Source of the DNA: Alteromonas marina | GTDB lineage: Bacteria; Pseudomonadota; Gammaproteobacteria; Enterobacterales; Alteromonadaceae | DNA: 64,000 nucleotides | Direction of reading: 5' to 3' | Assembly (NCBI RefSeq): GCF_000808575.1 | Contig: NZ_JWLW01000066.1 | Coordinates: 124,001 to 188,000 of the forward strand | Shown here: piece by piece, positions 49,719-58,831 of the stretch | How the letters are laid out: each line of letters begins with the position of its first letter | Position numbering within the stretch: the first letter of the stretch is position 1 | Made by a program: the position numbers and the translations under genes | The notes under the pieces: generated by a model | What the model saw: only the letters and a program-made list of their open reading frames with translations | Database searches by the model: none | Told to the model about the DNA's origin: nothing

Positions 49719-50306
49719 GTGGCTTCGCATTCGCCAATAAGCCGTTTTTCACCACTCACGTCAAATGAGCTTGAACTTGTATTGCAATGGCGCAACCAGC
49801 CCCATATACGCCAAAACATGCACAGCCAAGATGAGATTACTTGGGTGCAGCATGAAGCGTGGTTTGACGCGTTAAAAAACGACGAAAGCCGCTGCTTTTT
49901 TGTGTTCTATCAAAATGATAGACCTATTGGTGTGTTAAATTTCTCAGAACATCAATCTACACCTTACACGCTTGAATGGGGGTGCTATATTGGTGAAGAT
50001 GATGTCTGGCCTGGTTCTGGACTTCTATTAGAAATCGCCGCCCTACAATATGCACTTGAATTAAAAGGTGCTGCGGTACTCTACGCGGAAGTGCTTTCGT
50101 TCAATAAAAGCGTCATTAAACTTCACACTCTTTTTCAATACACACCCTTAGAGGATGGCCGCGAATTTAAAAGAGATGGAGAGAAACACGTAGTGAAACG
50201 CTTTGAATACAAGCGGGAACAATGGCAACGCAACAAACCAAAAGTGTTGAGCCGCTTGCCCAAGCAAATTAGTGCTGCAGCAAACTTTATTCAATTTGAT
50301 TTATAA
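49719..50306 (+). CDS. pseH: UDP-amino-sugar N-acetyltransferase PseH
   Basis: A GNAT-type acetyltransferase, about 195 residues: WRNQPHIRQNMHSQDEITWVQHEAWFDAL, FVFYQNDRPIGVLNFSE, EWGCYIGEDDVWPGSG, YAEVLSFNKSVIKLH. It acetylates the 4-amino group before PseG acts. The start is uncertain: GTG at 49719 (two bases after the pseI stop) is chosen; a TTG at 49701 would add six residues. Pse order here is B-C-F-G-I-H, so all six steps are present. Confidence 0.9.
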   Translation: MASHSPISRFSPLTSNELELVLQWRNQPHIRQNMHSQDEITWVQHEAWFDALKNDESRCFFVFYQNDRPIGVLNFSEHQSTPYTLEWGCYIGEDDVWPGSGLLLEIAALQYALELKGAAVLYAEVLSFNKSVIKLHTLFQYTPLEDGREFKRDGEKHVVKRFEYKREQWQRNKPKVLSRLPKQISAAANFIQFDL

Positions 50307-50339
50307 CTTTTAGACGACAATTTAAGAGAAGAAGCGAAC

Positions 50340-50591
50340 ATGTCTGAACTTAAACAGACCATATTAACGAGTATGGAACACGTGGCATTAATAGCAGATT
50401 GCACCCTGGTTGAGAATATTTCAGACGATACCGTTTTATTGCAAAGTGGTTTAGATTCTTTGGGCTTTGCTATGCTGGTCGCGCAACTTGAAGAGGAATT
50501 AGGCGTAGACCCCTTTAGCGAGATGGAGTTAGCCGTTTATCCAAGAACGTTGGGCGAATTTGTTAATGTTTATAGCAACGCATTGAGCTAG
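50340..50591 (+). CDS. Acyl carrier protein
   Basis: An 83-residue acidic four-helix carrier with the phosphopantetheine serine S40 in the motif SGLDSLGF. Such proteins carry acyl or aminoacyl groups as thioesters. It is not the housekeeping acpP: it lies between pseH and an adenylating enzyme and diverges from AcpP around the serine (DSLGFAM rather than DSLDTVE). AAGAGAAG lies about 8 nt upstream of the ATG. The cargo is unknown. Confidence 0.92.
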   Translation: MSELKQTILTSMEHVALIADCTLVENISDDTVLLQSGLDSLGFAMLVAQLEEELGVDPFSEMELAVYPRTLGEFVNVYSNALS

Positions 50592-50605
50592 AAAAATACA
50601 TTCCC

Positions 50606-51949
50606 GTGACCCCCTTAATCGAGCAACTGAAGTCATTTACTGGCACAGCAATCATCACATCAAGTGGCGAAAAAATATCGTTCTCTTCACTTATATCAAG
50701 CGCTGAAAACCTCAGAGAAGAGATAAAAGCCCTCAGCCAGTTAGAGAGCCCTAGTGACGCAAATCTGAACGTTCAGGGCTTGGGTTTATCCGCTATCAAG
50801 ACTAGTCCACAGCGCTTAGTCGATGATGGCCGCCAAGAGTGGGAGCTTCCTTATTCCTCAGTATCTGACTTCGTCATCATATTATTCGCGCTTGAGGGGT
50901 TTACAGAGCAGTTCTCTATTTCATCAGATCGGTTTTATTTTTCGCCTGTCTCAGTAAAGGAAAATAAGGGCTTAGTCGAATCTAGGTGGTTTCTTTACAC
51001 GTCAGGCACCACAGGCATACCCAAAAAGATAGCACATAATACTGAAAGCCTATGCGCCGCAATTAGGCCTAGCGAAACAGCAACATATCATTGTTGGGGA
51101 CTTACCTATAAGCCTAATAAGTTTGCTGGCCTACAGGTTCTCCTTCAAAGTCTACTAAACGGCGACTGTTTAGTAGACTGCACGACAGGCTCACTAGATG
51201 AAAAAGTAGCCTTAATGATTACCAGCAAGGTAGGAGCGATATCAGCCACGCCATCTTGGTGGCGACAACTTATCATGGCGCAAAATTCAGATACGCTTCC
51301 TCTTTCTCGCATTACGCTTGGTGGAGAAATAGCAGATCAGCAGTTGCTTGATGTCCTTTCATCTCAGTTTACCTCAGCCAAAATTTTTCATATATACGCG
51401 TCAACAGAAGCCGGCGTAGGTTTTGCGGTAAGTGACAAAAAAGCAGGGTTTCCTCTCGCGTGGATAAAGGATGGGGTGAACAAGACTCAGCTTAAAATAA
51501 AAGACAACCTGTTATGGATAAAGCCCAATTCTGACAACGTTCAGCTTAATTCCCCTATGAAAACCATAGAAGCAGACGATTTGGGTTATATAAATACGCA
51601 AGATGTGGTGTCTATTGAAGGCGAAAGAGTTTACTTCAAAGGTCGCATAAATGGCGCTATTAACGTAGGTGGTCACAAAGTTTTTCCTGAGACGGTGGAA
51701 AACGTGCTATTGACCTCTCCTCTCGTTGCACAAGCTAGGGTGTACGGGAAAGAAAATAAGATTTTAGGTAGTATTGTCGTTGCCGATATAGTGTTGAAAG
51801 CGAAACCTGAAAGCCTTAAGCACAAAGACATACAGCTCGCTTTATTGCTCCATTGTAAAGCGCACTTGGGCAGAAAAGATATGCCCACGAAAATCAATGT
51901 CGTCGATGAACTAGCGCTATCCGATACTGGTAAGCTAGCGAGACAATGA
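50606..51949 (+). CDS. AMP-forming adenylating enzyme (acyl-ACP/acyl-CoA ligase type)
   Basis: A 447-residue ANL-superfamily enzyme. Core motifs: LYTSGTTGIPKK (130-141, P-loop), YASTEAGVGF (A5), DDLGYINTQD (A7), GRINGAINVGGHKVFPETVE (A8) and the C-terminal DTGKLARQ with the catalytic lysine. The N-terminal part is short compared with fatty acyl-CoA ligases. With an ACP gene 14 bp upstream it probably loads a small acid onto that carrier (inference). GTG start without a clear ribosome site. Substrate cannot be read from sequence. Confidence 0.87.
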   Translation: MTPLIEQLKSFTGTAIITSSGEKISFSSLISSAENLREEIKALSQLESPSDANLNVQGLGLSAIKTSPQRLVDDGRQEWELPYSSVSDFVIILFALEGFTEQFSISSDRFYFSPVSVKENKGLVESRWFLYTSGTTGIPKKIAHNTESLCAAIRPSETATYHCWGLTYKPNKFAGLQVLLQSLLNGDCLVDCTTGSLDEKVALMITSKVGAISATPSWWRQLIMAQNSDTLPLSRITLGGEIADQQLLDVLSSQFTSAKIFHIYASTEAGVGFAVSDKKAGFPLAWIKDGVNKTQLKIKDNLLWIKPNSDNVQLNSPMKTIEADDLGYINTQDVVSIEGERVYFKGRINGAINVGGHKVFPETVENVLLTSPLVAQARVYGKENKILGSIVVADIVLKAKPESLKHKDIQLALLLHCKAHLGRKDMPTKINVVDELALSDTGKLARQ

Positions 51950-51978
51950 ACTAATCAGTACTGCAAGGAATAACTCCG

Positions 51979-52725
51979 TTGAACTCGTCGTTGAAAAGCC
52001 AAAAGAAATCTGTTGTTGTTACTGGAGCGAGTCGTGGGCTCGGGCTTGCCATATGCACGCAGTTACTTCAAGAAAACTACTTTGTCGTGGCTATTTCACG
52101 CAGCCTGAGTGAAGATTTATCGCGTCTGTGTGAGGAGCATAAACAGTCAATTGCTCACATCTCCTATGACCTGGCAGATCTTAATGGCATCCACGCACTG
52201 TGTAAATCAATCACAGAAGCCCACGGGCGCCCATACGGTTTGGTGAATAACGCAGCAATCGGGTTGGACGGTGTGTTAGCCACCATGCACAACAGTGAGA
52301 TCAGCACATTACTCGATATCAATGTACAAGCTCCTATTCTGTTAAGTAAATACCTGTCACGCAGCATGATGCTGAATCGTACTGGTCGCATTATTAACAT
52401 ATCTTCGATTATAGCCAGTACAGGATTTAACGGCTTAAGCGTGTATGCAGCGAGCAAAGCCGCATTAGAAGGGTTTACCCGCTCGCTTTCTCGTGAAGTG
52501 GGTAAAGCGGGCATAACGGTAAACTGTGTTGCACCTGGCTATATGCAAACTGAAATGACGTCCTCACTTCAAGGTGACAAATTGGAAAGCGTGAAACGTC
52601 GCAGCCCTTTAGGCAGGTTAGCTTCGCCTGCCGACGCGGCCTCTGCCGTGCTGTATTTAATGAGCGAACAAGCAAAATCTATGACCGGCACAATTATGAC
52701 GGTTGATGCTGGCTCAACCGCATAA
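51979..52725 (+). CDS. SDR family oxidoreductase (FabG-like)
   Basis: A 248-residue classical short-chain dehydrogenase: TGASRGLGLAI (cofactor loop), NNAAIG, INISSIIAST with catalytic Ser, then Y-A-A-S-K (Tyr/Lys pair), VAPGYMQTEM and the C-terminal GTIMTVDAGSTA. It resembles 3-oxoacyl-ACP reductases. Next to an ACP and an adenylating enzyme it may reduce an ACP-bound keto group, or it may act on a sugar as SDRs in other flagellin-modification loci do. TTG start with AAGGA about 9 nt upstream. Confidence 0.9.
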   Translation: MNSSLKSQKKSVVVTGASRGLGLAICTQLLQENYFVVAISRSLSEDLSRLCEEHKQSIAHISYDLADLNGIHALCKSITEAHGRPYGLVNNAAIGLDGVLATMHNSEISTLLDINVQAPILLSKYLSRSMMLNRTGRIINISSIIASTGFNGLSVYAASKAALEGFTRSLSREVGKAGITVNCVAPGYMQTEMTSSLQGDKLESVKRRSPLGRLASPADAASAVLYLMSEQAKSMTGTIMTVDAGSTA

Positions 52726-52765
52726 TGCTTCCATTGATTTGAGCACGAAGCCTGACGGGAATAAC

Positions 52766-54250
52766 ATGCACACAGGTATTAACAAAAACACCCCGCTTTA
52801 TATTGCACCTGCAAACCCCGCTGGCAGAAAGCTGGCGAAACGCCTTAGAAGCGCAGGCTATTGTGTAAATGGCTTTGTAGATAACCTCAAACAGGGTGAT
52901 GATATCGTCAATGATGTTGCTCATTTCCCAGCCACCGCAAAAGTTGTGTTGCACAAAGCAACCTATACGGACAATGTTGCCGCAGGTTTGTTACAACGCC
53001 AGTTTAAGCAGAAGCGATTGTGGTTATGCCACGATGATGACGGCTCCCCCTTATCGACAGCATCATCTACCCAACCTGAACACACCGCTGCCTGTAATAT
53101 TTCCTTTGCCCGCTATGCTTTGCCACTGAGCTATCGCTTAAATAAATTATTGTTCGCTATCTGCTCGCGGCTATTTTGGATGGCACGTTTGACTACCCCA
53201 AAGCGCCGCTACCTTTATTACGCAGAGGGCTTTTTCGATACGAATGTTCTACTGGCTTATCGCGAACACAAGCGACAGTTCGCTAATGAACCATTTTTAT
53301 TAGGTATTAACCTAAAACAAAAAATTTCAGAGCTAGATGAAGACAAGGAAAAGTTTGAAAAGTTGTCTTTGAAAGTATTGTGGCGCATATGTTGCGCTAG
53401 GCGAATTATTGTCGATCATGAATACACTGGCGATACTTTTAGATTATTGCGGAAACGCATTCCAGTTGTTCAGTTGTGGCATGGTTTGCCCTACAAAGCG
53501 CTAAGCGGCAATAGGCATTATCCAGATATATGCGATGAAGTGTTTGTCTCAAGCTCTGACTGGTTTAATAAAGAGATTTTTCCAAAAATCTTCCGAGCCA
53601 AAGCATACCTTTCCTTGGGCTATCCAAGAAATGACGCGTTTTCACAATCTCCTATGCTGCGTGATTGGATTAACGCTGAACCATACAACACGTTGCAGCA
53701 AATACAGAAAAACGCGGGTGATATCATTGTATACGCGCCTACCTATCGGGATTGGGGAAATAATGAATACCCACTAGACTTGGCTGCTATCGATACTTGG
53801 TGTCGCAAGCACAACCGAGCTTTCGTACTTAAATTTCACCCTTTTATCTCACGCTTGTTTGGTGAGGCAATGGGGCTTACGGAAAATAACGCGCTACAAC
53901 AACTTCCTAGCTACCCGAACATTTATCTATATCCAAGTGGAAAAAACATATATCCCTGGCTTGCGCAATCCTATGCCTTGGTCACCGACTATTCATCAAT
54001 TGCCTATGACTTTTTACTTTCAGACAAGCCTATCGTCTACTTTCAATACGATAAAGAGGAGTACTTAAAGTTGCGCGGGGAAACACTTGTAAGTGATAGT
54101 GACTTTATAGCAGGCGAAGTAGTGGAAAGTACCGAAGAAATGCTTACAGCACTTGGCAATACAAAACCGCACTCCTCAGCCCTTAAAATGAAGTTCGGCA
54201 TGAAGAACCAACTTGCCTCTGAACAAATCTGTCGCTTAGTACGAGATTAA
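52766..54250 (+). CDS. CDP-glycerol glycerophosphotransferase family protein (TagB/TagF type)
   Basis: A 494-residue protein. The C-terminal 340 residues match the teichoic-acid glycerophosphotransferase fold: VVQLWHGLPYKALSG (H239), VYAPTYRDW, LKFHPF (H358) and TDYSSIAYDFLLSDKPIVYFQYD (DYSS loop). The two histidines correspond to catalytic residues in TagF. The N-terminal 140 residues are a small Rossmann-like domain. No transmembrane helix except a weak hydrophobic stretch near 128-140. It should transfer glycerol phosphate from CDP-glycerol to an unknown acceptor. GGGA 6 nt before the ATG at 52766 decides the start; upstream frame overlaps the SDR gene. Confidence 0.88.
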   Translation: MHTGINKNTPLYIAPANPAGRKLAKRLRSAGYCVNGFVDNLKQGDDIVNDVAHFPATAKVVLHKATYTDNVAAGLLQRQFKQKRLWLCHDDDGSPLSTASSTQPEHTAACNISFARYALPLSYRLNKLLFAICSRLFWMARLTTPKRRYLYYAEGFFDTNVLLAYREHKRQFANEPFLLGINLKQKISELDEDKEKFEKLSLKVLWRICCARRIIVDHEYTGDTFRLLRKRIPVVQLWHGLPYKALSGNRHYPDICDEVFVSSSDWFNKEIFPKIFRAKAYLSLGYPRNDAFSQSPMLRDWINAEPYNTLQQIQKNAGDIIVYAPTYRDWGNNEYPLDLAAIDTWCRKHNRAFVLKFHPFISRLFGEAMGLTENNALQQLPSYPNIYLYPSGKNIYPWLAQSYALVTDYSSIAYDFLLSDKPIVYFQYDKEEYLKLRGETLVSDSDFIAGEVVESTEEMLTALGNTKPHSSALKMKFGMKNQLASEQICRLVRD

Positions 54251-54268
54251 GTCTGCTTTTAATCTGCC

Positions 54269-55318
54269 TTAATTCAACGCTAGATCTATGGTGGTAATAG
54301 TGGGCTCTTTCTCAAGGTATTTGTAAACCACAGATAAACCTTCATAGTTATTACATGCAGTAAAATTCCATACATGTGAGTGTTTCGCTTTATTCCACAC
54401 AGACATCGGAGGGCGTGCGCAATAAACATTCGCATTCGGAAACATTTTTGCACACGTAAAAAGCGCTGTGGTGTGATAACTCACAATCGTACCAGGAATA
54501 CATTTCATACTCGCCAACTGATTTTCAATAGGTTTGTCGAAGCGAGAAACCTTTATTCCCTTCTCCAAAATCGCCGCCTGTAATTCATCACTTTCAATAC
54601 GATGAGGAACGTACACAATTGATTTATCATCAAATAATTTTGCGGTCGCAGCAATTAGTTGGACATAATCTTCTAAGTCGATATACCCGACCGTTTGCGC
54701 GCCAACCCCCAAAATATAAACACTAGATTCATCAACGTCCTTATCCACTTCAGTTAAATGATCCAGGGGGTTATGCTGTACCGACAACCATGGCAAAGGC
54801 GCTAAATCAAAAATAGTGAACAGGGAGAGTGATGTGGGCTGATGAGTTGAGATGCCATATTCCTGACGACATTGTGCTGCCCTCGTTCGTCTTTCTTCAT
54901 TTTCATCTACAGGGAAATCAAAGAACTTACGGTTTTTAAACAAATACTCGTAAAAAATAACCGTCGCATTACCGTCATCCATTAAAATGGTATTTGAGCA
55001 TTCAAGGCTACACACAATATCACGTTGCCATTGCTGCCTTATTGCACTGAAAAACACATGACTATAGTCAGCTTGTTTTAGCGTGGTGAGGTACTTTGCG
55101 TAAACTTCAATTCGCTTTTCAATGTCCCCAGTTTCTCGAGGTATCTCAATAATATTTTCGGGAGAAAGCGTTACCATTCTGTTCTTTAACTGCTCGAAGG
55201 TGTCAGCTCGATTACAATCGTTGATCATGACATCGTAGCGCGCAATGCCATAACTGCTTAGTGCATCAGAAACGTTATAGACTTGGCTTGGGGTGTCAAT
55301 TAGAAATAATGCTCTCAC
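54269..55318 (-). CDS. Putative nonulosonic acid transferase (polysialyltransferase/GT52-like)
   Basis: A 349-residue cytoplasmic protein. Features: MRALFLIDTPSQVYN start, TILMDDGNATVIFYEYLF, IVYVPHRIESDE (HPR-like) and SYHTTALFTCAKMFPN near the end, an arrangement resembling bacterial sialyltransferases and polysialyltransferases that use CMP-nonulosonates. It is the last gene of the leg-type block, 2 bp after the CMP-synthetase gene, which fits a transferase using that product. Family assignment is by remembered motif pattern only. It converges with the glycerophosphotransferase gene; 18 bp lie between the stops. Confidence 0.6.
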   Translation of the reverse strand: MRALFLIDTPSQVYNVSDALSSYGIARYDVMINDCNRADTFEQLKNRMVTLSPENIIEIPRETGDIEKRIEVYAKYLTTLKQADYSHVFFSAIRQQWQRDIVCSLECSNTILMDDGNATVIFYEYLFKNRKFFDFPVDENEERRTRAAQCRQEYGISTHQPTSLSLFTIFDLAPLPWLSVQHNPLDHLTEVDKDVDESSVYILGVGAQTVGYIDLEDYVQLIAATAKLFDDKSIVYVPHRIESDELQAAILEKGIKVSRFDKPIENQLASMKCIPGTIVSYHTTALFTCAKMFPNANVYCARPPMSVWNKAKHSHVWNFTACNNYEGLSVVYKYLEKEPTITTIDLALN

Positions 55319-55320
55319 AC

Positions 55321-56028
55321 TTACACTCCTCGCTGGTTCATTAGTACCTCTGCTAGCGCTAAATCAATAGCACTGTCTATATCAATTGAATCTTCGCTTG
55401 GCATTTTATAAGCAAAACTATGGGGTAAATTGAAGAATGTGTTGTTTTCACGCAATGTCTGACAATTTGCGATATAAATAGCACCGTTTAGCCGGTAGTA
55501 AGTAGGAAGATCTTGGCTGCGCTTCCCCATTACCTGCTTTGGCATAAAGTTGGACATAGCTCCATCTTCGGGGAGTGGATTTGTCCAAAGCGGAGAATGT
55601 TCACATTCGCAAACTGAGATAACGGCTTGCGCATCTTTACTTTCAAAAAGTGTTATGGATTCCGTGATATCTTTGCTTGCTCTTAAAGGTGATGTCGGCT
55701 GCAATAGTATAAGCGCATCATAGGCATTACCAGCCTGCTCAAGCTGGTTAAGCGCGTCAAACACCACATCCATTGAGCTTGCTTCATCGGTACACAGAGC
55801 AGGATTTCTTACAATTTTAGAAACCGTAGGGTAACGGTCCGCTATATCTAGCACCCTTTCATCGTCTGAGGTAACAACTACATCGATAGAGAAATGCTGT
55901 TGAGCAGCGACAGCAGCGGCAATTGACCACTCAACCAAGGGCTTACCAGACAACGAAAGCACATTCTTATTTGGTAATCTTTTGCTCCCTGCCCTAGCAG
56001 GTATTATGGCTAAGTATTTATAACTCAC
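55321..56028 (-). CDS. legF: CMP-legionaminic/sialic acid synthetase (LegF/NeuA)
   Basis: A 235-residue cytidylyltransferase: LAIIPARAGSKRLPNKN, VVTSDDERVLDIA, LLQPTSPLR, GKRSQDLPTYYRLNGAIYIA and DSIDIDSAIDLALAE. It activates a nonulosonic acid as its CMP derivative. The GTG at 56028 is chosen because GGAAAG lies about 7 nt upstream and the protein then begins (M)SYKYLAIIPARAG; it overlaps the upstream gene by 11 bp. LegF rather than NeuA is inferred from the adjacent ptmE-type gene. Confidence 0.9.
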   Translation of the reverse strand: MSYKYLAIIPARAGSKRLPNKNVLSLSGKPLVEWSIAAAVAAQQHFSIDVVVTSDDERVLDIADRYPTVSKIVRNPALCTDEASSMDVVFDALNQLEQAGNAYDALILLQPTSPLRASKDITESITLFESKDAQAVISVCECEHSPLWTNPLPEDGAMSNFMPKQVMGKRSQDLPTYYRLNGAIYIANCQTLRENNTFFNLPHSFAYKMPSEDSIDIDSAIDLALAEVLMNQRGV

Positions 56029-57085
56029 TAAAGCTTTCCAACACGAACTGTTGCGCTTTCTTAAAGTCGTCAAGTCTACCAATATCTAACCATTCTTCAC
56101 TAACTTCATAATAACCGACAGGTGCTTGTTGTTTTAACAAACTATCCACAACGTCAGGCATATCAACATATTTATTCTTTTCTAACCCTGCTATGACGCT
56201 AGGCTCCATAACGTAAATGCCCGCATTAACGTGGTAGCGGTTTACAGGTTTTTCTACAATGCTTTTTACTTCGCCCTTTTGAGTATTAACTACACCAAAG
56301 GGGACCTGCTGTTCGTATTCTCTTAAACACATTGTAAGTTTAGACTGACTCAATTCGTGATGTGACAAAAGCGACAAGAAGTCTAAATTTGTCAAAAGAT
56401 CGCCATTCATCAAGATTAAAGGCGCAGTGATTTCTCCTTTGGGCAGCAAAGATAATGCGCCACCAGTACCCAAAGGCTCCCTCTCGTCGAGATAGTTAAT
56501 TTCCACGTCTCTATCACTACCATTTCCAAAATACCCTTTAATAGTATTAGCCATATAGTGCGTAGAAATGTAAAAGCGCCAAAAACCCGCTTCGATAAAC
56601 CGCTCAAGAATAATTTCTAAAATAGGCTTATCTCCAACGGTTAGCATAGGTTTAGGACAACTATCAGTTAGCGGTTTGAGCCTTGTACCGAACCCTCCGG
56701 CCATCAAGCATACTGGATTGTCTATTCTTGGCTTTTTGAGAAGTTCATAGAGAAAGGTTACACCAATTACCTTGTTTTTTTCATCGACAATTGGAAGCTG
56801 TAATAAATCTGTTCTCTCCATGAATGATAGCAAGCGAAGGCGACTCCAAGCGTGTGTAGCACTCTTGGGGTTTGTGTTCATGATCTCAGATACGGGTGTC
56901 GTCAATTCTGTTTGACGGATAAGCGCTCGCCGAATATCACCGTCAGTAACTGTACCTATTAGCTTATCGTCTTTATCAACAACGATAAGAATACGCTTTG
57001 CCCCTTCATCTAGCCTTTTTACAGCGTCAACAAGAGGTAGACCTGGTTCGACTAACAGCTTTCGCCAATTATTTTGCTTTCTCAT
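56018..57085 (-). CDS. ptmE: CBS-domain nucleotidyltransferase (PtmE/LegE type)
   Basis: A 355-residue fusion of two CBS motifs (about 1-115; VTDGDIRRAL, VIGVTFLYELL) and a sugar-1-phosphate nucleotidyltransferase (CLMAGGFGTRLKPLT at 127-140, NGDLL, GVVNTQKGEVKSIVEKP). In Campylobacter the same architecture (PtmE) makes GDP-glucosamine for legionaminic acid. Its presence points to a GDP-sugar route to legionaminic acid here (inference). It overlaps legF. Confidence 0.88.
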   Translation of the reverse strand: MRKQNNWRKLLVEPGLPLVDAVKRLDEGAKRILIVVDKDDKLIGTVTDGDIRRALIRQTELTTPVSEIMNTNPKSATHAWSRLRLLSFMERTDLLQLPIVDEKNKVIGVTFLYELLKKPRIDNPVCLMAGGFGTRLKPLTDSCPKPMLTVGDKPILEIILERFIEAGFWRFYISTHYMANTIKGYFGNGSDRDVEINYLDEREPLGTGGALSLLPKGEITAPLILMNGDLLTNLDFLSLLSHHELSQSKLTMCLREYEQQVPFGVVNTQKGEVKSIVEKPVNRYHVNAGIYVMEPSVIAGLEKNKYVDMPDVVDSLLKQQAPVGYYEVSEEWLDIGRLDDFKKAQQFVLESFSEL

Positions 57086-57105
57086 AGAGCCTCCAATGCA
57101 CGAAT

Positions 57106-57735
57106 TTAGCTCCGTGCAGGAACACCTTTAACAGTTGTATTACTTTTGACGTCAGATACCACAACTGAACCCGCGCCAACGACTGAACCATTGCCCAATG
57201 AAACGCCTTGAGTTATTACTGCGCCGGCACCAATGAAAGCACCGTTCCCTACGCTAACGTTTCCGCACAGCACACTTCCTGGTGCTATATGACTATGCGC
57301 ATGAATATGACAATGATGATCAACACTCGCCTTAGTGTTAATAATAACATTATCGGCACATTGTGAATTTGCTTGAATGATTGCTCCAGCCATGACCTGC
57401 ACACCATTCCCAAAACAAATATTATCGGCCACTATTGCCTGAGGATGTACAAGCGCAGGGAAAATAAATCCTTTGAGAACAAAGCGTTCAAATACTTTTT
57501 GGCGAAGATTCTGATAAGGCAGTGAACCAATACCTAGAGCAAGCTCCACGTCATTTGGCGAATACCGAGCCAAGAAGTGCTCCTCACTCAAAACGGGTGC
57601 ATTATGAATATCGCTAACTTCTGACGTATCTTGTCTATCTACAATAGCTATGCATTGACGATTGGTTTTTCTCAGTAAGTCTGCGATAACCGCTGCGTGC
57701 CCTCCGGCACCAATTATTGCTATTGGCTTATGCAT
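57106..57735 (-). CDS. neuD: NeuD/LegH-type sugar acetyltransferase
   Basis: A 209-residue protein: N-terminal Rossmann-like PglD domain (IAIIGAGGHAAVIADLL) and a C-terminal left-handed beta helix of hexapeptide repeats (INTKASVDHHCHIHAHSHIAPGS, where the paired His are expected at the active site, and VGNGAFIGAGAVITQGV). It probably N- or O-acetylates a nonulosonate precursor. It overlaps legI by 16 bp, so the two are coupled. Confidence 0.88.
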   Translation of the reverse strand: MHKPIAIIGAGGHAAVIADLLRKTNRQCIAIVDRQDTSEVSDIHNAPVLSEEHFLARYSPNDVELALGIGSLPYQNLRQKVFERFVLKGFIFPALVHPQAIVADNICFGNGVQVMAGAIIQANSQCADNVIINTKASVDHHCHIHAHSHIAPGSVLCGNVSVGNGAFIGAGAVITQGVSLGNGSVVGAGSVVVSDVKSNTTVKGVPARS

Positions 57736-58829
57736 ATAGGCGACATTATTTCTACATCACAAGACGACTTCTGCCCAAGAACTTCCCAATAAAGGCTTGC
57801 GCACATACCACTAGGGCTTCTGGCGGTTATAACATTATCTTCCGTGAGGCGCTCGCCCGCCTTTATCTGCTTTTTAGCGACTAACTTTTGGCGCGCTATT
57901 TTTTGGGTGTCAAACTCGTTAGGCTGTGGAAATTTAATGGCATGACCAAGTGAACGTTCACACTCCCGAATCATGGAGACCATTAACTTTAGTTCTTCCG
58001 GCTCTAGCGAAGAACGATGGTCTGGCCCGTCCATTTCTCGTGACAATGTGAAATGTTTTTCAATGCAGCTAGCACCAAGGCTCACCGCTGCACATGGCAC
58101 AGATAATGATAACGTATGATCGCTGTAACCCACGTTAACACCAAAAGTAGAAGACAACTGCTGCATGGCACGCAAATTAACCTGTTCGATGGGCGTAGGA
58201 TATTCACTTGTACAATGAAGTAACGTTACAAGGTTGCTGAGCGACTTGTCGTTACCATTTGCATGCAGTCCTGATAAACATTCGGCGCGATAGCGCATTA
58301 TGCATTCCATAGTTGAAGGAGGACTATCGTGATGTAGCGCAAAATTAACAAAGTTCAGTGCAAACTCAATGTCACCGAGCGTAGCCATTCCCGTTGAGAT
58401 AATTAGCGGTTTCCCTGCTTTCACACTATGCCAAAGCAACAGCGCGTTTCTTATTTCACCCGAAGGGATCTTAATAAAAGGCTGATCAAATTGCTCAAGA
58501 AACCTTAAACTATCCACATCAAAAGCCGTAGACATAAACGCTATCGCTTTTTCTTTGCAGTACTCAGCAAGCTCTAAATGCTGCACGTCAGACAACTCTA
58601 AACGCTTTAGCATATTATACTGACCGTCATCTGCCCCTGTGTTCGTCGCTTGATATTGGGCTTTTGGGGTATCTTGCGTAACTAAAGCATCAGCTTTGAA
58701 GGTTTGGAATTTTACCGCATCAGCGCCAGCGTCTTTTGCCGTATCGATAAGTGATTTTGCAATATCAATATCACCATTGTGATTTACGCCAGCCTCGGCG
58801 ATTATGAAGGCTTTAGAAAAGTTATTCAT
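57720..58829 (-). CDS. legI: Nonulosonic acid synthase (LegI/NeuB family)
   Basis: A 369-residue synthase: FIIAEAGVNHNGDIDIA, KFQTFKADALVTQ, STAFDVDSLRFLEQ, VGYSDHTLSLSVP, IEKHFTLSREMDGPDHRSSLEP and a C-terminal SAF domain. The EAGVNHNGD signature separates it from the pseI gene in the other block. It condenses a hexosamine derivative with phosphoenolpyruvate; legionaminate versus neuraminate is not decided by sequence alone. A poorly conserved stretch of about 35 residues lies near 175-210. Confidence 0.9.
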   Translation of the reverse strand: MNNFSKAFIIAEAGVNHNGDIDIAKSLIDTAKDAGADAVKFQTFKADALVTQDTPKAQYQATNTGADDGQYNMLKRLELSDVQHLELAEYCKEKAIAFMSTAFDVDSLRFLEQFDQPFIKIPSGEIRNALLLWHSVKAGKPLIISTGMATLGDIEFALNFVNFALHHDSPPSTMECIMRYRAECLSGLHANGNDKSLSNLVTLLHCTSEYPTPIEQVNLRAMQQLSSTFGVNVGYSDHTLSLSVPCAAVSLGASCIEKHFTLSREMDGPDHRSSLEPEELKLMVSMIRECERSLGHAIKFPQPNEFDTQKIARQKLVAKKQIKAGERLTEDNVITARSPSGMCASLYWEVLGQKSSCDVEIMSPICISQ

Positions 58830-58831
58830 AT

